Source: Bacteroidota bacterium
Lineage (GTDB): Bacteria; Bacteroidota; Bacteroidia; Bacteroidales; GCA-2748055
Direction of reading: 5' to 3'
Length of the DNA stretch: 36,829 nucleotides
Assembly (NCBI GenBank): GCA_024244665.1
Contig: JAAEOI010000373.1
Location: 1 to 36,829, forward strand
Below the pieces are notes generated by a model, which did no database searches, had not been told where the DNA came from, and saw nothing but the letters and a program-made list of their open reading frames with translations. Shown piece after piece: positions 8,659 through 16,726 of this stretch. Every line of letters starts with the position of its first letter. Within the stretch, counting starts at the first letter, position 1. Position numbers and translations under genes: made by a program.

Positions 8659-10188
8659 CTACAGTTTATTTACCATCACTTTGTAGTTGGGATCCTCCAT
8701 TACACTCACATCAATAATTTCTTCTGCATTTTCCAGCAGCTTCTTGCAATCGGGGCTCAGATGCCGCAGTTGAATCCTTTTCCCCACCTTCTGGTAACGC
8801 TCCGTAATTCTGTTCAGAGCTTCGATGGCCGACATATCAACTACCCTGCTTTCGGCAAAATCGATAATCACCTGGTTGGGATCATTCATCACATCAAATT
8901 TTTCATTGAATGCAGCAACTGAAGCAAAAAACAGCGGCCCGTAGATTTCGTAATGTTTTGCTCCGTTGGAATCGATATGTTTCCTGGCCCTGATTCGTTT
9001 CGCATTGTCCCATGCAAAAACCAGTGATGAGATAATTACACCAGCAACCACTGCCAGTGCAAGATTGTGAAGGACGGCGGTGACAATGGTAACCATCACC
9101 ATCACAAAAATATCTGACCTGGGCATTTTTGTAATAGTTCTCAGGCTGGCCCACTCGAAGGTACCAAGCGCTACCATAATCATCAGGCCGGTAAGGGCAG
9201 CCATGGGAAGTCTCTGGATCAGATCAGCTCCAAACATGATAAAAACTAGCAGCATTCCTGAAGCTACAATACCTGACAACCTGGCCCTGGCACCGGATGA
9301 AATGTTGATCAGGCTCTGACCGATCATCGCACATCCGCCCATCCCTGAGAAGAATCCTGAAAGAATATTTGCTGCACCCTGTGCTATGGCCTCCCGGTTC
9401 CCATGTCCACGGGTCTCCGTAATTTCATCAATAATATTCAGCGTCAGCAAACTTTCGATCAGCCCCACACCAGCAACAATGGCTGCATAGGGTAAAATGA
9501 TGCGCAGTGTCTCAAAGGTCCATGGTATTTTCGGAATATGAAAAGGTGGGAAACCACCCTTGATTGAAGCAATATCACCAACCGTTTTTGTCTCTATTCC
9601 AAATATTGCAACGATAGCAAATACTACCAGGATTGCAATTAATGACGCGGGAACAGCTTTGGTGATTTTCGGCAATCCCCATATGATCACCATCGTAAGA
9701 AAGACCAGGCCCAAGAGAACATAAAGGGGCATTCCCATGAGCCAGCTACCGGAAACATCCTTAAACTGGTCCAGCTGTGACATGAAAATTATAATGGCCA
9801 GGCCGTTGACAAATCCAAAAATAACCGGATGGGGAACCAGTCGTATCAACTTCCCCAGCTTCAGCATTCCGGCTGCTGCCTGGATTATTCCGGCCAGTAT
9901 TACGGTGGCAAACACATACTCCACGCCATTGGTCTTTACCAGGGTTACGATTACAATGGCAATAGCACCGGTGGCCCCGGAGATCATGCCGGGGCGGCCC
10001 CCAAATATGGAGGTAATCAGGCCCATTACAAAAGCAGCATAGAGCCCGGTCAGAGGCGAAAGCCCTGCAATCAGTGCAAATGCTACAGCCTCCGGCACAA
10101 GCGCCAGTGCCACAGTAAGACCCGATAAAACCTCTGTTCTGTAATTTGTCTGTTTCGGCAGATTGAAAAGGTTGAAGTATTTTTTCAT
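8659..10188 (-). CDS. SulP-family anion transporter with STAS domain
   Basis: A 509-residue inner-membrane transporter of the SulP (SLC26-like) family. The N-terminal signature is clear, with ALVPEAVAFALIAGLSP near residues 29-45 and GMISGATGAIAIVIV after it. About 10-12 hydrophobic segments extend to near residue 395. Residues about 410-505 form a cytoplasmic STAS domain (IDFAESRVVDMSAIEALN). Family members carry sulfate, bicarbonate, dicarboxylates or other anions, and the sequence does not identify which. Sulfate or bicarbonate would fit, and sulfate released by the nearby sulfatases is a tempting link, but it is inference only. A TACCTTTGC promoter-like element lies about 90 bp upstream of the ATG. 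Confidence 0.92.
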   Translation of the reverse strand: MKKYFNLFNLPKQTNYRTEVLSGLTVALALVPEAVAFALIAGLSPLTGLYAAFVMGLITSIFGGRPGMISGATGAIAIVIVTLVKTNGVEYVFATVILAGIIQAAAGMLKLGKLIRLVPHPVIFGFVNGLAIIIFMSQLDQFKDVSGSWLMGMPLYVLLGLVFLTMVIIWGLPKITKAVPASLIAILVVFAIVAIFGIETKTVGDIASIKGGFPPFHIPKIPWTFETLRIILPYAAIVAGVGLIESLLTLNIIDEITETRGHGNREAIAQGAANILSGFFSGMGGCAMIGQSLINISSGARARLSGIVASGMLLVFIMFGADLIQRLPMAALTGLMIMVALGTFEWASLRTITKMPRSDIFVMVMVTIVTAVLHNLALAVVAGVIISSLVFAWDNAKRIRARKHIDSNGAKHYEIYGPLFFASVAAFNEKFDVMNDPNQVIIDFAESRVVDMSAIEALNRITERYQKVGKRIQLRHLSPDCKKLLENAEEIIDVSVMEDPNYKVMVNKL

Positions 10189-10274
10189 ATGGAATTGTAA
10201 ACGTTAAACACCTGCGGAATCAAATAAAAAGAGGAATCCACCAGGCGAAAAAATGCTATTACCCGAACGGGCGT

Positions 10275-10283
10275 GCAAAGGTA
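10275..10283 (-). promoter_or_regulatory. Putative -7 promoter element for the SulP gene
   Basis: On the minus strand this reads TACCTTTGC, a perfect match to the TAnnTTTG -7 consensus of Bacteroidota. It lies about 87 bp before the SulP ATG. No TTTG was found at the expected -33 distance; a TTTG does occur 11 bp upstream. The assignment rests on the -7 element alone. Confidence 0.45.
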
Positions 10284-10293
10284 ATAGAGTTTT

Positions 10294-10386
10294 TCAAATT
10301 TTCATCACAGCATCTTCATCCTTATCAAATGCTTTAAAAAAGGCTGTTTCATAATCATTGGTCGCATTGCATCTTTTACAATCCAT
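10294..10386 (-). CDS. Very small hypothetical ORF with a CxxC motif
   Basis: A 30-codon minus-strand frame starting with ATG, beginning MDCKRCNATNDYETAFFKAF and rich in Asp, Lys and Phe. A CxxC pair (Cys3, Cys6) suggests a possible metal-binding knuckle or the start of a truncated zinc-ribbon protein. It lies upstream of the SulP gene and ends just before that gene's putative promoter. There is no convincing ribosome binding site. It may be a real microprotein, a gene scrap or chance; I do not recognise it. Confidence 0.2.
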   Translation of the reverse strand: MDCKRCNATNDYETAFFKAFDKDEDAVMKI

Positions 10387-10600
10387 AATCACGTATTACT
10401 GCCTGGATGAAAAAATCCCTGGAATCAAAGAGCATGTCAGCTATACCAGATTATTTACACAGTAATTAATCCAACATTCTAAAGGCTCTGTCCCCAGATT
10501 ATGGCTCATTCGTCAAGAGAACCCTCAGAGCTGTAACTCATGATCCGGCTGTTTCGTAGTAGTATTAAAATTGTCGGATTTGAGACAGACAAATGAACCT

Positions 10601-10622
10601 CCTCGCAGCATAGCTGACGAGG
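10601..10622. repeat. Hairpin 1 of a REP-like pair
   Basis: CCTCGCAGC and GCTG-A-CGAGG pair around an ATA loop, giving a nine-pair stem with one bulged A. It lies in a non-coding stretch and is followed 26 bp later by a second hairpin. There is no run of T residues, so a terminator role is unlikely. Confidence 0.6.
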
Positions 10623-10647
10623 CATCAATACAAACTAAATCATCTTC

Positions 10648-10664
10648 TCGAAGCAAAGCTTCGG
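10648..10664. repeat. Hairpin 2 of a REP-like pair
   Basis: CGAAGC and GCTTCG pair around an AAA loop. The stem can extend outward on each side through a G-T and a C-G pair. The paired layout of two GC-rich hairpins in an AT-rich gap resembles bacterial REP doublets. Copies elsewhere in the genome would be needed to confirm a repeat family. Confidence 0.55.
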
Positions 10665-10701
10665 GGAACTAATCCCTTATGACATTAGAATTGACACACT
10701 T

Positions 10702-10977
10702 ATGAAAACAGACGGACTGAATAAAGAGAAGGAAAAAGTGATCATTGAAACATTTGCTGACTACGTTGAGAATTACTACGACGAAGACAATGAGCCAGAC
10801 GATGTTTCCAGCATCGTAAATGAGCACTTCAAGGAATTTACGGAATGGGCATTTGAGGATTTTGTGATCAATGAAGCGGAGCGAGAATCTCTATTAATCA
10901 GCAATGAGTCTGGATTGCAAGAGAATATCAAGAAGGAAGTAGTGAATGAATTCGCAATGATATTGAACAGCAAATAG
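10702..10977 (+). CDS. Small acidic hypothetical protein
   Basis: A 91-residue protein with no signal peptide or membrane segment. It is strongly acidic, with a cluster NYYDEDNEPDDV at about residues 29-40, and is otherwise predicted helical (KEVVNEFAMIL near the C-terminus). I do not recognise a family. It stands alone on the plus strand between the SulP and permease genes. The ATG follows an AT-rich leader without a clear Shine-Dalgarno site. Its length, charge and lack of an overlapping rival gene favour a real gene, but its function is unknown. Confidence 0.55.
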   Translation: MKTDGLNKEKEKVIIETFADYVENYYDEDNEPDDVSSIVNEHFKEFTEWAFEDFVINEAERESLLISNESGLQENIKKEVVNEFAMILNSK

Positions 10978-11011
10978 AATTCTGAGGTCCTGCTAAAGCA
11001 GCCTGATAAGT

Positions 11012-11035
11012 CCCTGCAAACCAGAATCTGCAGGA
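11012..11035. terminator. Possible bidirectional terminator hairpin
   Basis: CCTGCA at 11013-11018 and TGCAGG at 11029-11034 can pair as a six-base stem with a ten-base loop, in the 68 bp gap between two convergent genes. There is no strong T run on either side, so intrinsic termination is uncertain. Confidence 0.3.
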
Positions 11036-11045
11036 ACTATTTCGT

Positions 11046-12362
11046 TTAGCTTCTATTTTTCAGCAGATAATAGACTGGAATGCCCAGTAGAATCAATACA
11101 ATGGAGATGGAGGATTCAACAGGACGCTCCAGGAAAGCCAGAATCAGGATCGCTACAGAGAAGATAATAAACACTGCCGGCAGGATTGGGTATCCCGGCA
11201 TCTTCAATACTGATTGCTGTTTCATCCTAAGCTTGAAGAGGCCAATGACGGCAAGTATGGGGAAAATCCCCAGAGAAAAACTTAGCAATGTGATGATCTG
11301 ATCAAATGTCCCCGAGACAATGTAGATGATAGCCAGTCCGCTCTGCATAAGAATGGAAACCCCCGGAACCCTGGAACGATTGATCTTTTTAGCATGTATG
11401 AAAAAATGACCTGATTCGGCCATGGCATAATATACACGGGGACCGATCATGATCAATACGCTGATGGCTGAAAGTAGGATCAGGGAGATAAACAAGGAGA
11501 AGAACTGATCCATAGATCTGTTAAACAGGTTATTGGCAGTTAATCCTCCTATTGAGATCACACCCTCCATCTCCCATGCTGGAACAGCATAAACATAGAG
11601 AATATTGATCAGGAGATAGAATATAGTAACAAAAAGAGTCCCGGTAATTAGAGACCGCGGAATATTCTTCACCGGCCTGAGTACCTCGGAACCCACATAG
11701 GTGGAGGCATTCCACCCACTATAGGCAAACATGATCCACATTAATGCAAGTCCTATTGTTTTAAGATTTGCTCCTTCGAAACCTTCACATTTCATCTCCC
11801 TGAAGTGGTTAAGACTGCCTTCCCCAAATGCAAATCCGGTGAAAACCAATATGCTGATCAATACGATCTTAATAATAGTTAGTATGTTCTGGACCCTGGA
11901 TCCCGATTTCAGACCAAAATAATGTATGATAGTAAATATCAGGATAATAGCAATGGCAACGGTTTTCTTAATGAGTTCAATGTGATCGGGAAAGGCACCT
12001 TCAGGAAGGGTTCGGGCCAAATACTCACTGAAAGCAAGAGAAGAGGCTGCCACAGGAGCAGAAAAGCCTACAAAAAAGGAGACCCATCCACTCAAAAAAC
12101 CTGCCAATGGAGAAATCAACTCGGTAATAAATGCATAATCCCCTCCGGCTTTAGGAAACCTAGCCCCCAGCTCACTGTAACTGAGCGCCCCGCTAAGAGC
12201 AATCCCTCCACCTATAACCCATAATATAAGAAGCAATAATGGATCATGTAACTGGGCCAGTAATAGACCCGAGGTGGTAAAAATTCCAGCCCCGATCATA
12301 TCCCCGATCACAATATTGGTCAGAGAGAAAAAACCCAGTTTTCTTGGCAGGTGATCTTTCAC
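11046..12362 (-). CDS. APC-superfamily amino acid permease
   Basis: A 438-residue inner-membrane transporter of the amino acid-polyamine-organocation superfamily. The N-terminal signature GDMIGAGIFTTSGLL at about residues 20-34 is the conserved unwound first helix that binds the substrate backbone. Further hydrophobic helices bring the total to about twelve. The start is a GTG at 12362, because no in-frame ATG exists before an upstream stop and the core begins soon after. It begins 16 bp after the end of the methyltransferase gene, so the two are probably co-transcribed. The transported amino acid cannot be told from sequence. Confidence 0.88.
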   Translation of the reverse strand: MKDHLPRKLGFFSLTNIVIGDMIGAGIFTTSGLLLAQLHDPLLLLILWVIGGGIALSGALSYSELGARFPKAGGDYAFITELISPLAGFLSGWVSFFVGFSAPVAASSLAFSEYLARTLPEGAFPDHIELIKKTVAIAIILIFTIIHYFGLKSGSRVQNILTIIKIVLISILVFTGFAFGEGSLNHFREMKCEGFEGANLKTIGLALMWIMFAYSGWNASTYVGSEVLRPVKNIPRSLITGTLFVTIFYLLINILYVYAVPAWEMEGVISIGGLTANNLFNRSMDQFFSLFISLILLSAISVLIMIGPRVYYAMAESGHFFIHAKKINRSRVPGVSILMQSGLAIIYIVSGTFDQIITLLSFSLGIFPILAVIGLFKLRMKQQSVLKMPGYPILPAVFIIFSVAILILAFLERPVESSISIVLILLGIPVYYLLKNRS

Positions 12363-12378
12363 AATAAATAATTAAGTG

Positions 12379-13035
12379 CTATTCAGCTCTTTTGTAACTA
12401 ATTAACACACCACCTCCGGCTGAATTTAAAGTAGTTTCATACGTTTTCAGGCTCCTGATATATTCAAGGTATTTTTGATTTCCATCTCTATGACTATCCC
12501 TGATATTATGAGTCGTATAACAACCACCTACAATCAGTTTGGGATCAACATCCATGAAATAGTTCTTATACCAGTTCTTATCTGCATCGCTAAAGACAAA
12601 ATCAAAAGGTCCTTCAAGCTCCTTAACAAGCGTATGGGCATCTGCAAGCCGTGCATCGATATAATCAGAAAGACCAGCCTCCTTAAAATTTTTAAAGGCT
12701 GTTTTATGGCTTGATTCATTTTTGTCGATTGTAATAAGTTTGCCTCCTGTTTTACTTAGCGCCCAGGCAATAAAAATTCCCGAGTGTCCTGTTGAAGTGC
12801 CAATCTCCAATGCACTTTTGTAATTGCCCTGTATGATAAGATCATAGAGTAGTTGCCCATCCCGTGCGGGTACATTCATATTGTACCACTGACCGGCATG
12901 TTCCTCCAGAAACTTTTCGACTTTTTTGTCAAGACCAGGATTTTCTTTGAGAGTTTGAGCTTTTATTACTCCGGAAGCTAACGATGTTGCCAGAAGCAAA
13001 CATAATACCAAATCAAACTTTCTTGCTGTATTCAT
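12379..13035 (-). CDS. O-methyltransferase-family protein with a signal peptide
   Basis: A 218-residue class I SAM-dependent methyltransferase of the catechol / caffeoyl-CoA O-methyltransferase type. The SAM-binding loop EIGTSTGHSG lies at 77-86. TIDKNE at 102-107 is the usual acidic post-motif. FSDADKNWY at 148-156 matches the metal-binding and substrate region. The odd feature is the N-terminus: residues 1-27 look like a cleavable signal peptide (hydrophobic LVLCLLLATSLASG, then AQ). SAM is made in the cytoplasm, so an exported methyltransferase would lack its cofactor unless it is supplied in another way or the protein stays membrane-tethered. Probably co-transcribed with the downstream permease. 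The fold call is firm; substrate and location are open. Confidence 0.82.
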   Translation of the reverse strand: MNTARKFDLVLCLLLATSLASGVIKAQTLKENPGLDKKVEKFLEEHAGQWYNMNVPARDGQLLYDLIIQGNYKSALEIGTSTGHSGIFIAWALSKTGGKLITIDKNESSHKTAFKNFKEAGLSDYIDARLADAHTLVKELEGPFDFVFSDADKNWYKNYFMDVDPKLIVGGCYTTHNIRDSHRDGNQKYLEYIRSLKTYETTLNSAGGGVLISYKRAE

Positions 13036-13104
13036 ATTCCAAATTACATAATTATTCTCATTGGATCACATGAAAACCAGAAAGTAAGGTATCAGCTTCT
13101 TGAT

Positions 13105-13112
13105 TATCTTTG
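13105..13112 (+). promoter_or_regulatory. Putative -7 promoter element for the DUF5916 gene
   Basis: TATCTTTG, followed by C, matches the TAnnTTTG -7 consensus. It lies 47 bp upstream of the chosen ATG at 13160. An RNA start just downstream would fall after the earlier in-frame start near 13100, which supports the later start. No clear -33 TTTG was found. Confidence 0.45.
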
Positions 13113-13159
13113 CAGCCTGGACTCGAGATATCCCCTGGCTGTTCCTTTACAAAACGAAG

Positions 13160-15328
13160 ATGAATATAAGAATATCTGTTACCCTGTTTTTGCTGTTTTC
13201 TATTTCAAAAATCCTCACTGCGCAAAGCGATCCCGTTAACCAGGCCGATTACAGGCTACATGCAAGAAAAACTGATCAACACATTGTCATCGACGGCGTG
13301 CTGGATGAGGATATCTGGTCCATGACTGAAAAAACCAGTCCCTTCTTCCGGATCACCCCCATTGATACGGGCTATGCCAAAGCACAGACCGAGGTAATGG
13401 TGGCCTATGATGAGAACTTCATCTACATGGGAATCATTTGTTACGATCCCACTCCCGGGAAACGGCCAGCCGAATCGTACCGGAGGGACTGGAGTTTCAT
13501 GAAGAATGATAACTTCTTTGCTGTTATTGATACCTACAACGACCAGACCAATGGTTTTGCATTCGGCGTTAATTCTGTTGGCGGTCAATGGGACGGCATG
13601 CAGTCCGATGGGGGGAGAGTAGCCCTGGAGTGGGATGGAAAATGGTACTCAGCCGTACAAAATCTTGATGATGCCTGGATCGCTGAATTCAAAATTCCTT
13701 TCCGGACCATCCGTTTCCAGGGTGGAGATACCGAGTGGGGGATTAATTTCAGCCGGCTCGACCTGAAAACCAATGAAAAATCGGCCTGGGCTCCGGTTCC
13801 CAGGCAGTTTACCTCCGCAACGCTGGCGTTCACCGGCACCCTGGCCATGGAGAGTGAACTACCCGAATCGGGCGTACGGTTTTCATTGATCCCCTATCTG
13901 TCGGGGAAGGCAACTCATGAAACTGAAACAGGTGATCCGGTGGACTTCAAAGGAGGAGCGGGATTGGACGCCAAGGTAATACTTTCTACCTCCATGAATC
14001 TGGACGTCTCCATTAATCCGGACTACTCACAGGTAGAAGTGGACCGGCAGGTAACCAACCTGGACCGTTTTGAACTCTACTTTCCGGAGAAACGGAAATT
14101 CTTCCTGGAGAACAGTGACCTCTTTGCCAACCTTGGAGCAGATCATCTGCGCCCCTTCTTCTCCCGCAGAATCGGGTTGAACTCTCCCGTAATAGCCGGT
14201 GCGCGACTCAGCGGAAATGCAGGGGAAAATTGGAGGATCGGACTGATGAACATGCAAACCGCAAAAAAGGATCAATATTCGGCCGATAACTTCAGTGTGG
14301 CCGTACTACAACGAAGAGTGCTGAGCCGTTCCAATGTGGGTCTCTTTATGACCAATAAACAGGTCATTGCCACCCCTGAAGATACAGCATACAATGGCTT
14401 AGATTTTAACCGGGTGGCCGGGGCTGAATTTAACTTCGCCAGTGCCGATAACAACTGGACCGGCAAGGTGTTTTACCACCACTCTTTCAGCGATGGACCA
14501 CAGGACAATCGCTTTGCAACTGCAGGAATGATCTCTTACGACAAAGAGCAATTCTCTGCCGGATGGAATCAGTCCTTCGTGGGAGGCAACTATCTGGCCG
14601 AAATGGGCTTTGTAAGACGTACCGCTTACCATGAGTCTAATCCATCGGTGGGCTATAAGTTTTACACCATGACCGACCGGGTAGCTTACCATGGCCCAAA
14701 GGTTGAAGTTGACTTATTCTTTGAACCCGACCTCTCCCTTACCGACCGGGAGATTGATTTGAGGTATTCATTGATGTGGAGGGACCGAAGCTCAATTTCA
14801 CTTGGACTGGAAGAGGGTTACCTGAGGTTACTGGAACCTTTTGATCCCACCAATACCGGGGGAGTTAAAATCCCTGAAGGCACTGAGTTTAACTGGACCG
14901 AAGTTTCCCTCTCCTATCTCTCCACTATGAGAAGGCTTTTTACTTTTAATGTGGCAGGACGTTATGGGGGATTTTTTGGAGGTACCAGGGCAAGCATTGA
15001 AACTGAAATTAATTACCGGGTTCAACCCTTTGGAAGCCTCTCCCTGATCAGCTCATACAACAGAATCCTGCTACCGGATCCCTACACCAGTATGGACCTC
15101 GTACTGATCGGACCAAAACTCGATGTCACCTTTACCGAAACCCTGTTTTTCTCCACTTTTGTTCAGTATAACAACCAGATTGACAATGTAAATGTGAACA
15201 TGAGATTACAGTGGCGCTACGCCCCTGTTTCGGACCTCTATATTGTTTACACCGAGAATGCTTACCCGACCAATCTCCGGACCAAGAACCGTGGAATTGT
15301 ACTAAAACTCTCCTACTGGTTCAATTAA
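13160..15328 (+). CDS. CBM9-like / DUF5916 outer-membrane protein
   Basis: A 722-residue exported protein from the ATG at 13160, chosen because a signal peptide follows at once (residues 1-21, ending LTAQ). A CBM9-like domain spans about residues 40-220, opening with IDGVLDEDIW, the usual start of this fold. The remaining 500 residues have the alternating aromatic and polar pattern of an outer-membrane beta-barrel and end in an aromatic residue (YWFN), as in DUF5916 proteins. FPEKRKFFLEN near 300 is a conserved DUF5916 block. Such proteins are common in Bacteroidota and their function is not settled; sugar binding by the CBM9-like part is inferred from the fold. It stands beside a second CBM9-like protein. 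Confidence 0.85.
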   Translation: MNIRISVTLFLLFSISKILTAQSDPVNQADYRLHARKTDQHIVIDGVLDEDIWSMTEKTSPFFRITPIDTGYAKAQTEVMVAYDENFIYMGIICYDPTPGKRPAESYRRDWSFMKNDNFFAVIDTYNDQTNGFAFGVNSVGGQWDGMQSDGGRVALEWDGKWYSAVQNLDDAWIAEFKIPFRTIRFQGGDTEWGINFSRLDLKTNEKSAWAPVPRQFTSATLAFTGTLAMESELPESGVRFSLIPYLSGKATHETETGDPVDFKGGAGLDAKVILSTSMNLDVSINPDYSQVEVDRQVTNLDRFELYFPEKRKFFLENSDLFANLGADHLRPFFSRRIGLNSPVIAGARLSGNAGENWRIGLMNMQTAKKDQYSADNFSVAVLQRRVLSRSNVGLFMTNKQVIATPEDTAYNGLDFNRVAGAEFNFASADNNWTGKVFYHHSFSDGPQDNRFATAGMISYDKEQFSAGWNQSFVGGNYLAEMGFVRRTAYHESNPSVGYKFYTMTDRVAYHGPKVEVDLFFEPDLSLTDREIDLRYSLMWRDRSSISLGLEEGYLRLLEPFDPTNTGGVKIPEGTEFNWTEVSLSYLSTMRRLFTFNVAGRYGGFFGGTRASIETEINYRVQPFGSLSLISSYNRILLPDPYTSMDLVLIGPKLDVTFTETLFFSTFVQYNNQIDNVNVNMRLQWRYAPVSDLYIVYTENAYPTNLRTKNRGIVLKLSYWFN

Positions 15329-15563
15329 GGCTAAAAGGCCTGAGAGTGAATCTGTCAGCTACATGGATGATGCTGACGATTTATGCAGGACATGCCACGA
15401 AGTGGGGAATTTATACGAAAAGAAACTCAAACTCCATTAGTGAAATTTTCATAATTGCAAATCTAGCCCTAACTTGAATGAAATTGGTCAATCAAGACAA
15501 CACCTGCTTCACCAGGAGTTATCACGGGCAGAGGACATAAGCTGGGAAGCTGAAAAGAATGAT

Positions 15564-16511
15564 ATGAGATATGTTCTATACCTTTCATTACTCTCCCTGA
15601 TGCTCTTCAGGGGCAATTCGCCTGCCACTCTTTCTGGTGTACCAACTGCAAACCTGTCAGACCATGCAGATACGATCATTCACCTGCCCTGTGCGGAGTT
15701 TGAGATACCCCACTATACTGCTTATAAAACTGCTGCCAAACCTCATATTGATGGTATCCTGGATGAGCCCGCCTGGAATATTGTGGAGCGTTCGCCCCGA
15801 TTCCGGGATCTGATCTCAGGAGGGGAAACAACCTTTGACACCAGGGTGGCTCTCCTGTGGGATGATGAATACCTGTATGTTGCTTACTGGGTAGAAGAAC
15901 CGAATCTGCAGGCTACTCTGACAGAACGAGATGCTCCGATTTACCAGAATAATGATGTTGAATTGTTTATCGCAGGCCGTGATGCTTACTACGAATTTGA
16001 AATCAACTCGTTCGGGACCATTTACGAGGTGCTTTTTTTCTGGGAAGAATCATATCAAAACGGAGGCTATGATACCATAGCGGAATTGAGTCGTGACCAA
16101 CCATCGAGCAGACCATTTAATGGAGTAGGTTATAAAACACATCCACGGGGCCTTCGCATCGGTTTTTTTAATTGGGACTTTCCAGGCATCCAGACTGCTG
16201 TGTTCCTGGATGGCACAATCAATGATGACCGGGATCAGGACCGGGGGTGGACAGTGGAAATGGCTCTGCCCTGGTCAGGAATGTCGCTCCTGGCTATGGG
16301 TGACCACCGGCGCCTTCCACCTCAGGATCGAGATGTCTGGCAAATGGATTTCACAAGGTATAACCAGTATAAGGAGGAACCACCCTCTGACGATTGCGGT
16401 GGCTGGGCCTGGAGCCCGCATGGAATTTGGGATTCACATGTTCCGGAATGCTTTACCTACATCCATTTTTCCACGGATGATATCAATAGAACCCTTGTCG
16501 TCATTGACTAA
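15564..16511 (+). CDS. Exported CBM9-like carbohydrate-binding protein
   Basis: A 315-residue protein from the ATG at 15564, chosen over an in-frame start at 15474 because the signal-like segment (YVLYLSLLSLMLF) follows directly. The body is a single carbohydrate-binding family 9-like domain: HIDGILDEPAWN at 61-72, ALLWDDEYLYVAYWVEEP at 96-113, NNDVELFIAG at 129-138, and YEFEINSFGTIYE at 143-155. No catalytic domain is attached. Comparable Bacteroidota proteins often accompany glycan-degrading genes, and the sulfatase cluster starts just downstream on the other strand. Binding of plant or algal glycans is plausible but unproven. Confidence 0.8.
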   Translation: MRYVLYLSLLSLMLFRGNSPATLSGVPTANLSDHADTIIHLPCAEFEIPHYTAYKTAAKPHIDGILDEPAWNIVERSPRFRDLISGGETTFDTRVALLWDDEYLYVAYWVEEPNLQATLTERDAPIYQNNDVELFIAGRDAYYEFEINSFGTIYEVLFFWEESYQNGGYDTIAELSRDQPSSRPFNGVGYKTHPRGLRIGFFNWDFPGIQTAVFLDGTINDDRDQDRGWTVEMALPWSGMSLLAMGDHRRLPPQDRDVWQMDFTRYNQYKEEPPSDDCGGWAWSPHGIWDSHVPECFTYIHFSTDDINRTLVVID

Positions 16512-16538
16512 CTTGCTGTATATCAATGGAATTTGGGG

Positions 16539-16700
16539 AAGCAGGTCATTATTTTCCAGGCGGTGCTCACAAAAGATGTCTGAACGCCAGTTTCCCGGGG
16601 TGCTTCCATAAAAAGCGGTCAGGCTTCTTCCCTGATACCGTTGAGGAATTTCCACACCGGCCAGATCCAGAATGGTAATCTTTATGAGTATTTCTTTCAT
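16539..16700 (-). pseudogene. Sulfatase C-terminal remnant
   Basis: A minus-strand frame opens with ATG at 16700 and soon reads ITILDLAGVEIPQRYQGRSL, followed by NWRSDIFCEHRLENNDLLP. This is the block in S1 sulfatases after the second metal-binding region (APTILDLAG, then GRSL, then the FxEH motif). The formylglycine motif, the metal-site half and the extreme C-terminus are missing. The frame runs on to 16434 as antisense to the CBM9-like gene, with no further similarity. It lies just downstream of an intact sulfatase of the same orientation, so it is a broken third member of that array. Confidence 0.75.
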
Positions 16701-16726
16701 GCTACAGAATTGATAACAAATTCACT

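Larger units (their letters stand above)
10189..10701. other. Intergenic region of about 0.5 kb between SulP gene and small acidic gene
   Basis: No full-length gene is visible. It holds the SulP promoter-like element, a 30-codon CxxC ORF, and two compact hairpins near its right end (10601-10622 and 10648-10664). An imperfect direct repeat flanks the hairpins: TATTAAAATTGTC near 10563 and CATTAGAATTGAC near 10682. The arrangement resembles a small REP-like or MITE-like non-coding element, but no transposase is linked to it. Confidence 0.4.

Noticed and set aside
13100..13159. Earlier start for the DUF5916 protein at 13100
   Set aside because: The extra 20 residues would precede a complete signal peptide, and the start lies upstream of the -7 promoter element at 13105-13112.
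15327..15340. AGGC...GCCT stem after the DUF5916 gene as a terminator
   Set aside because: The stem is only about four pairs and no T run follows.
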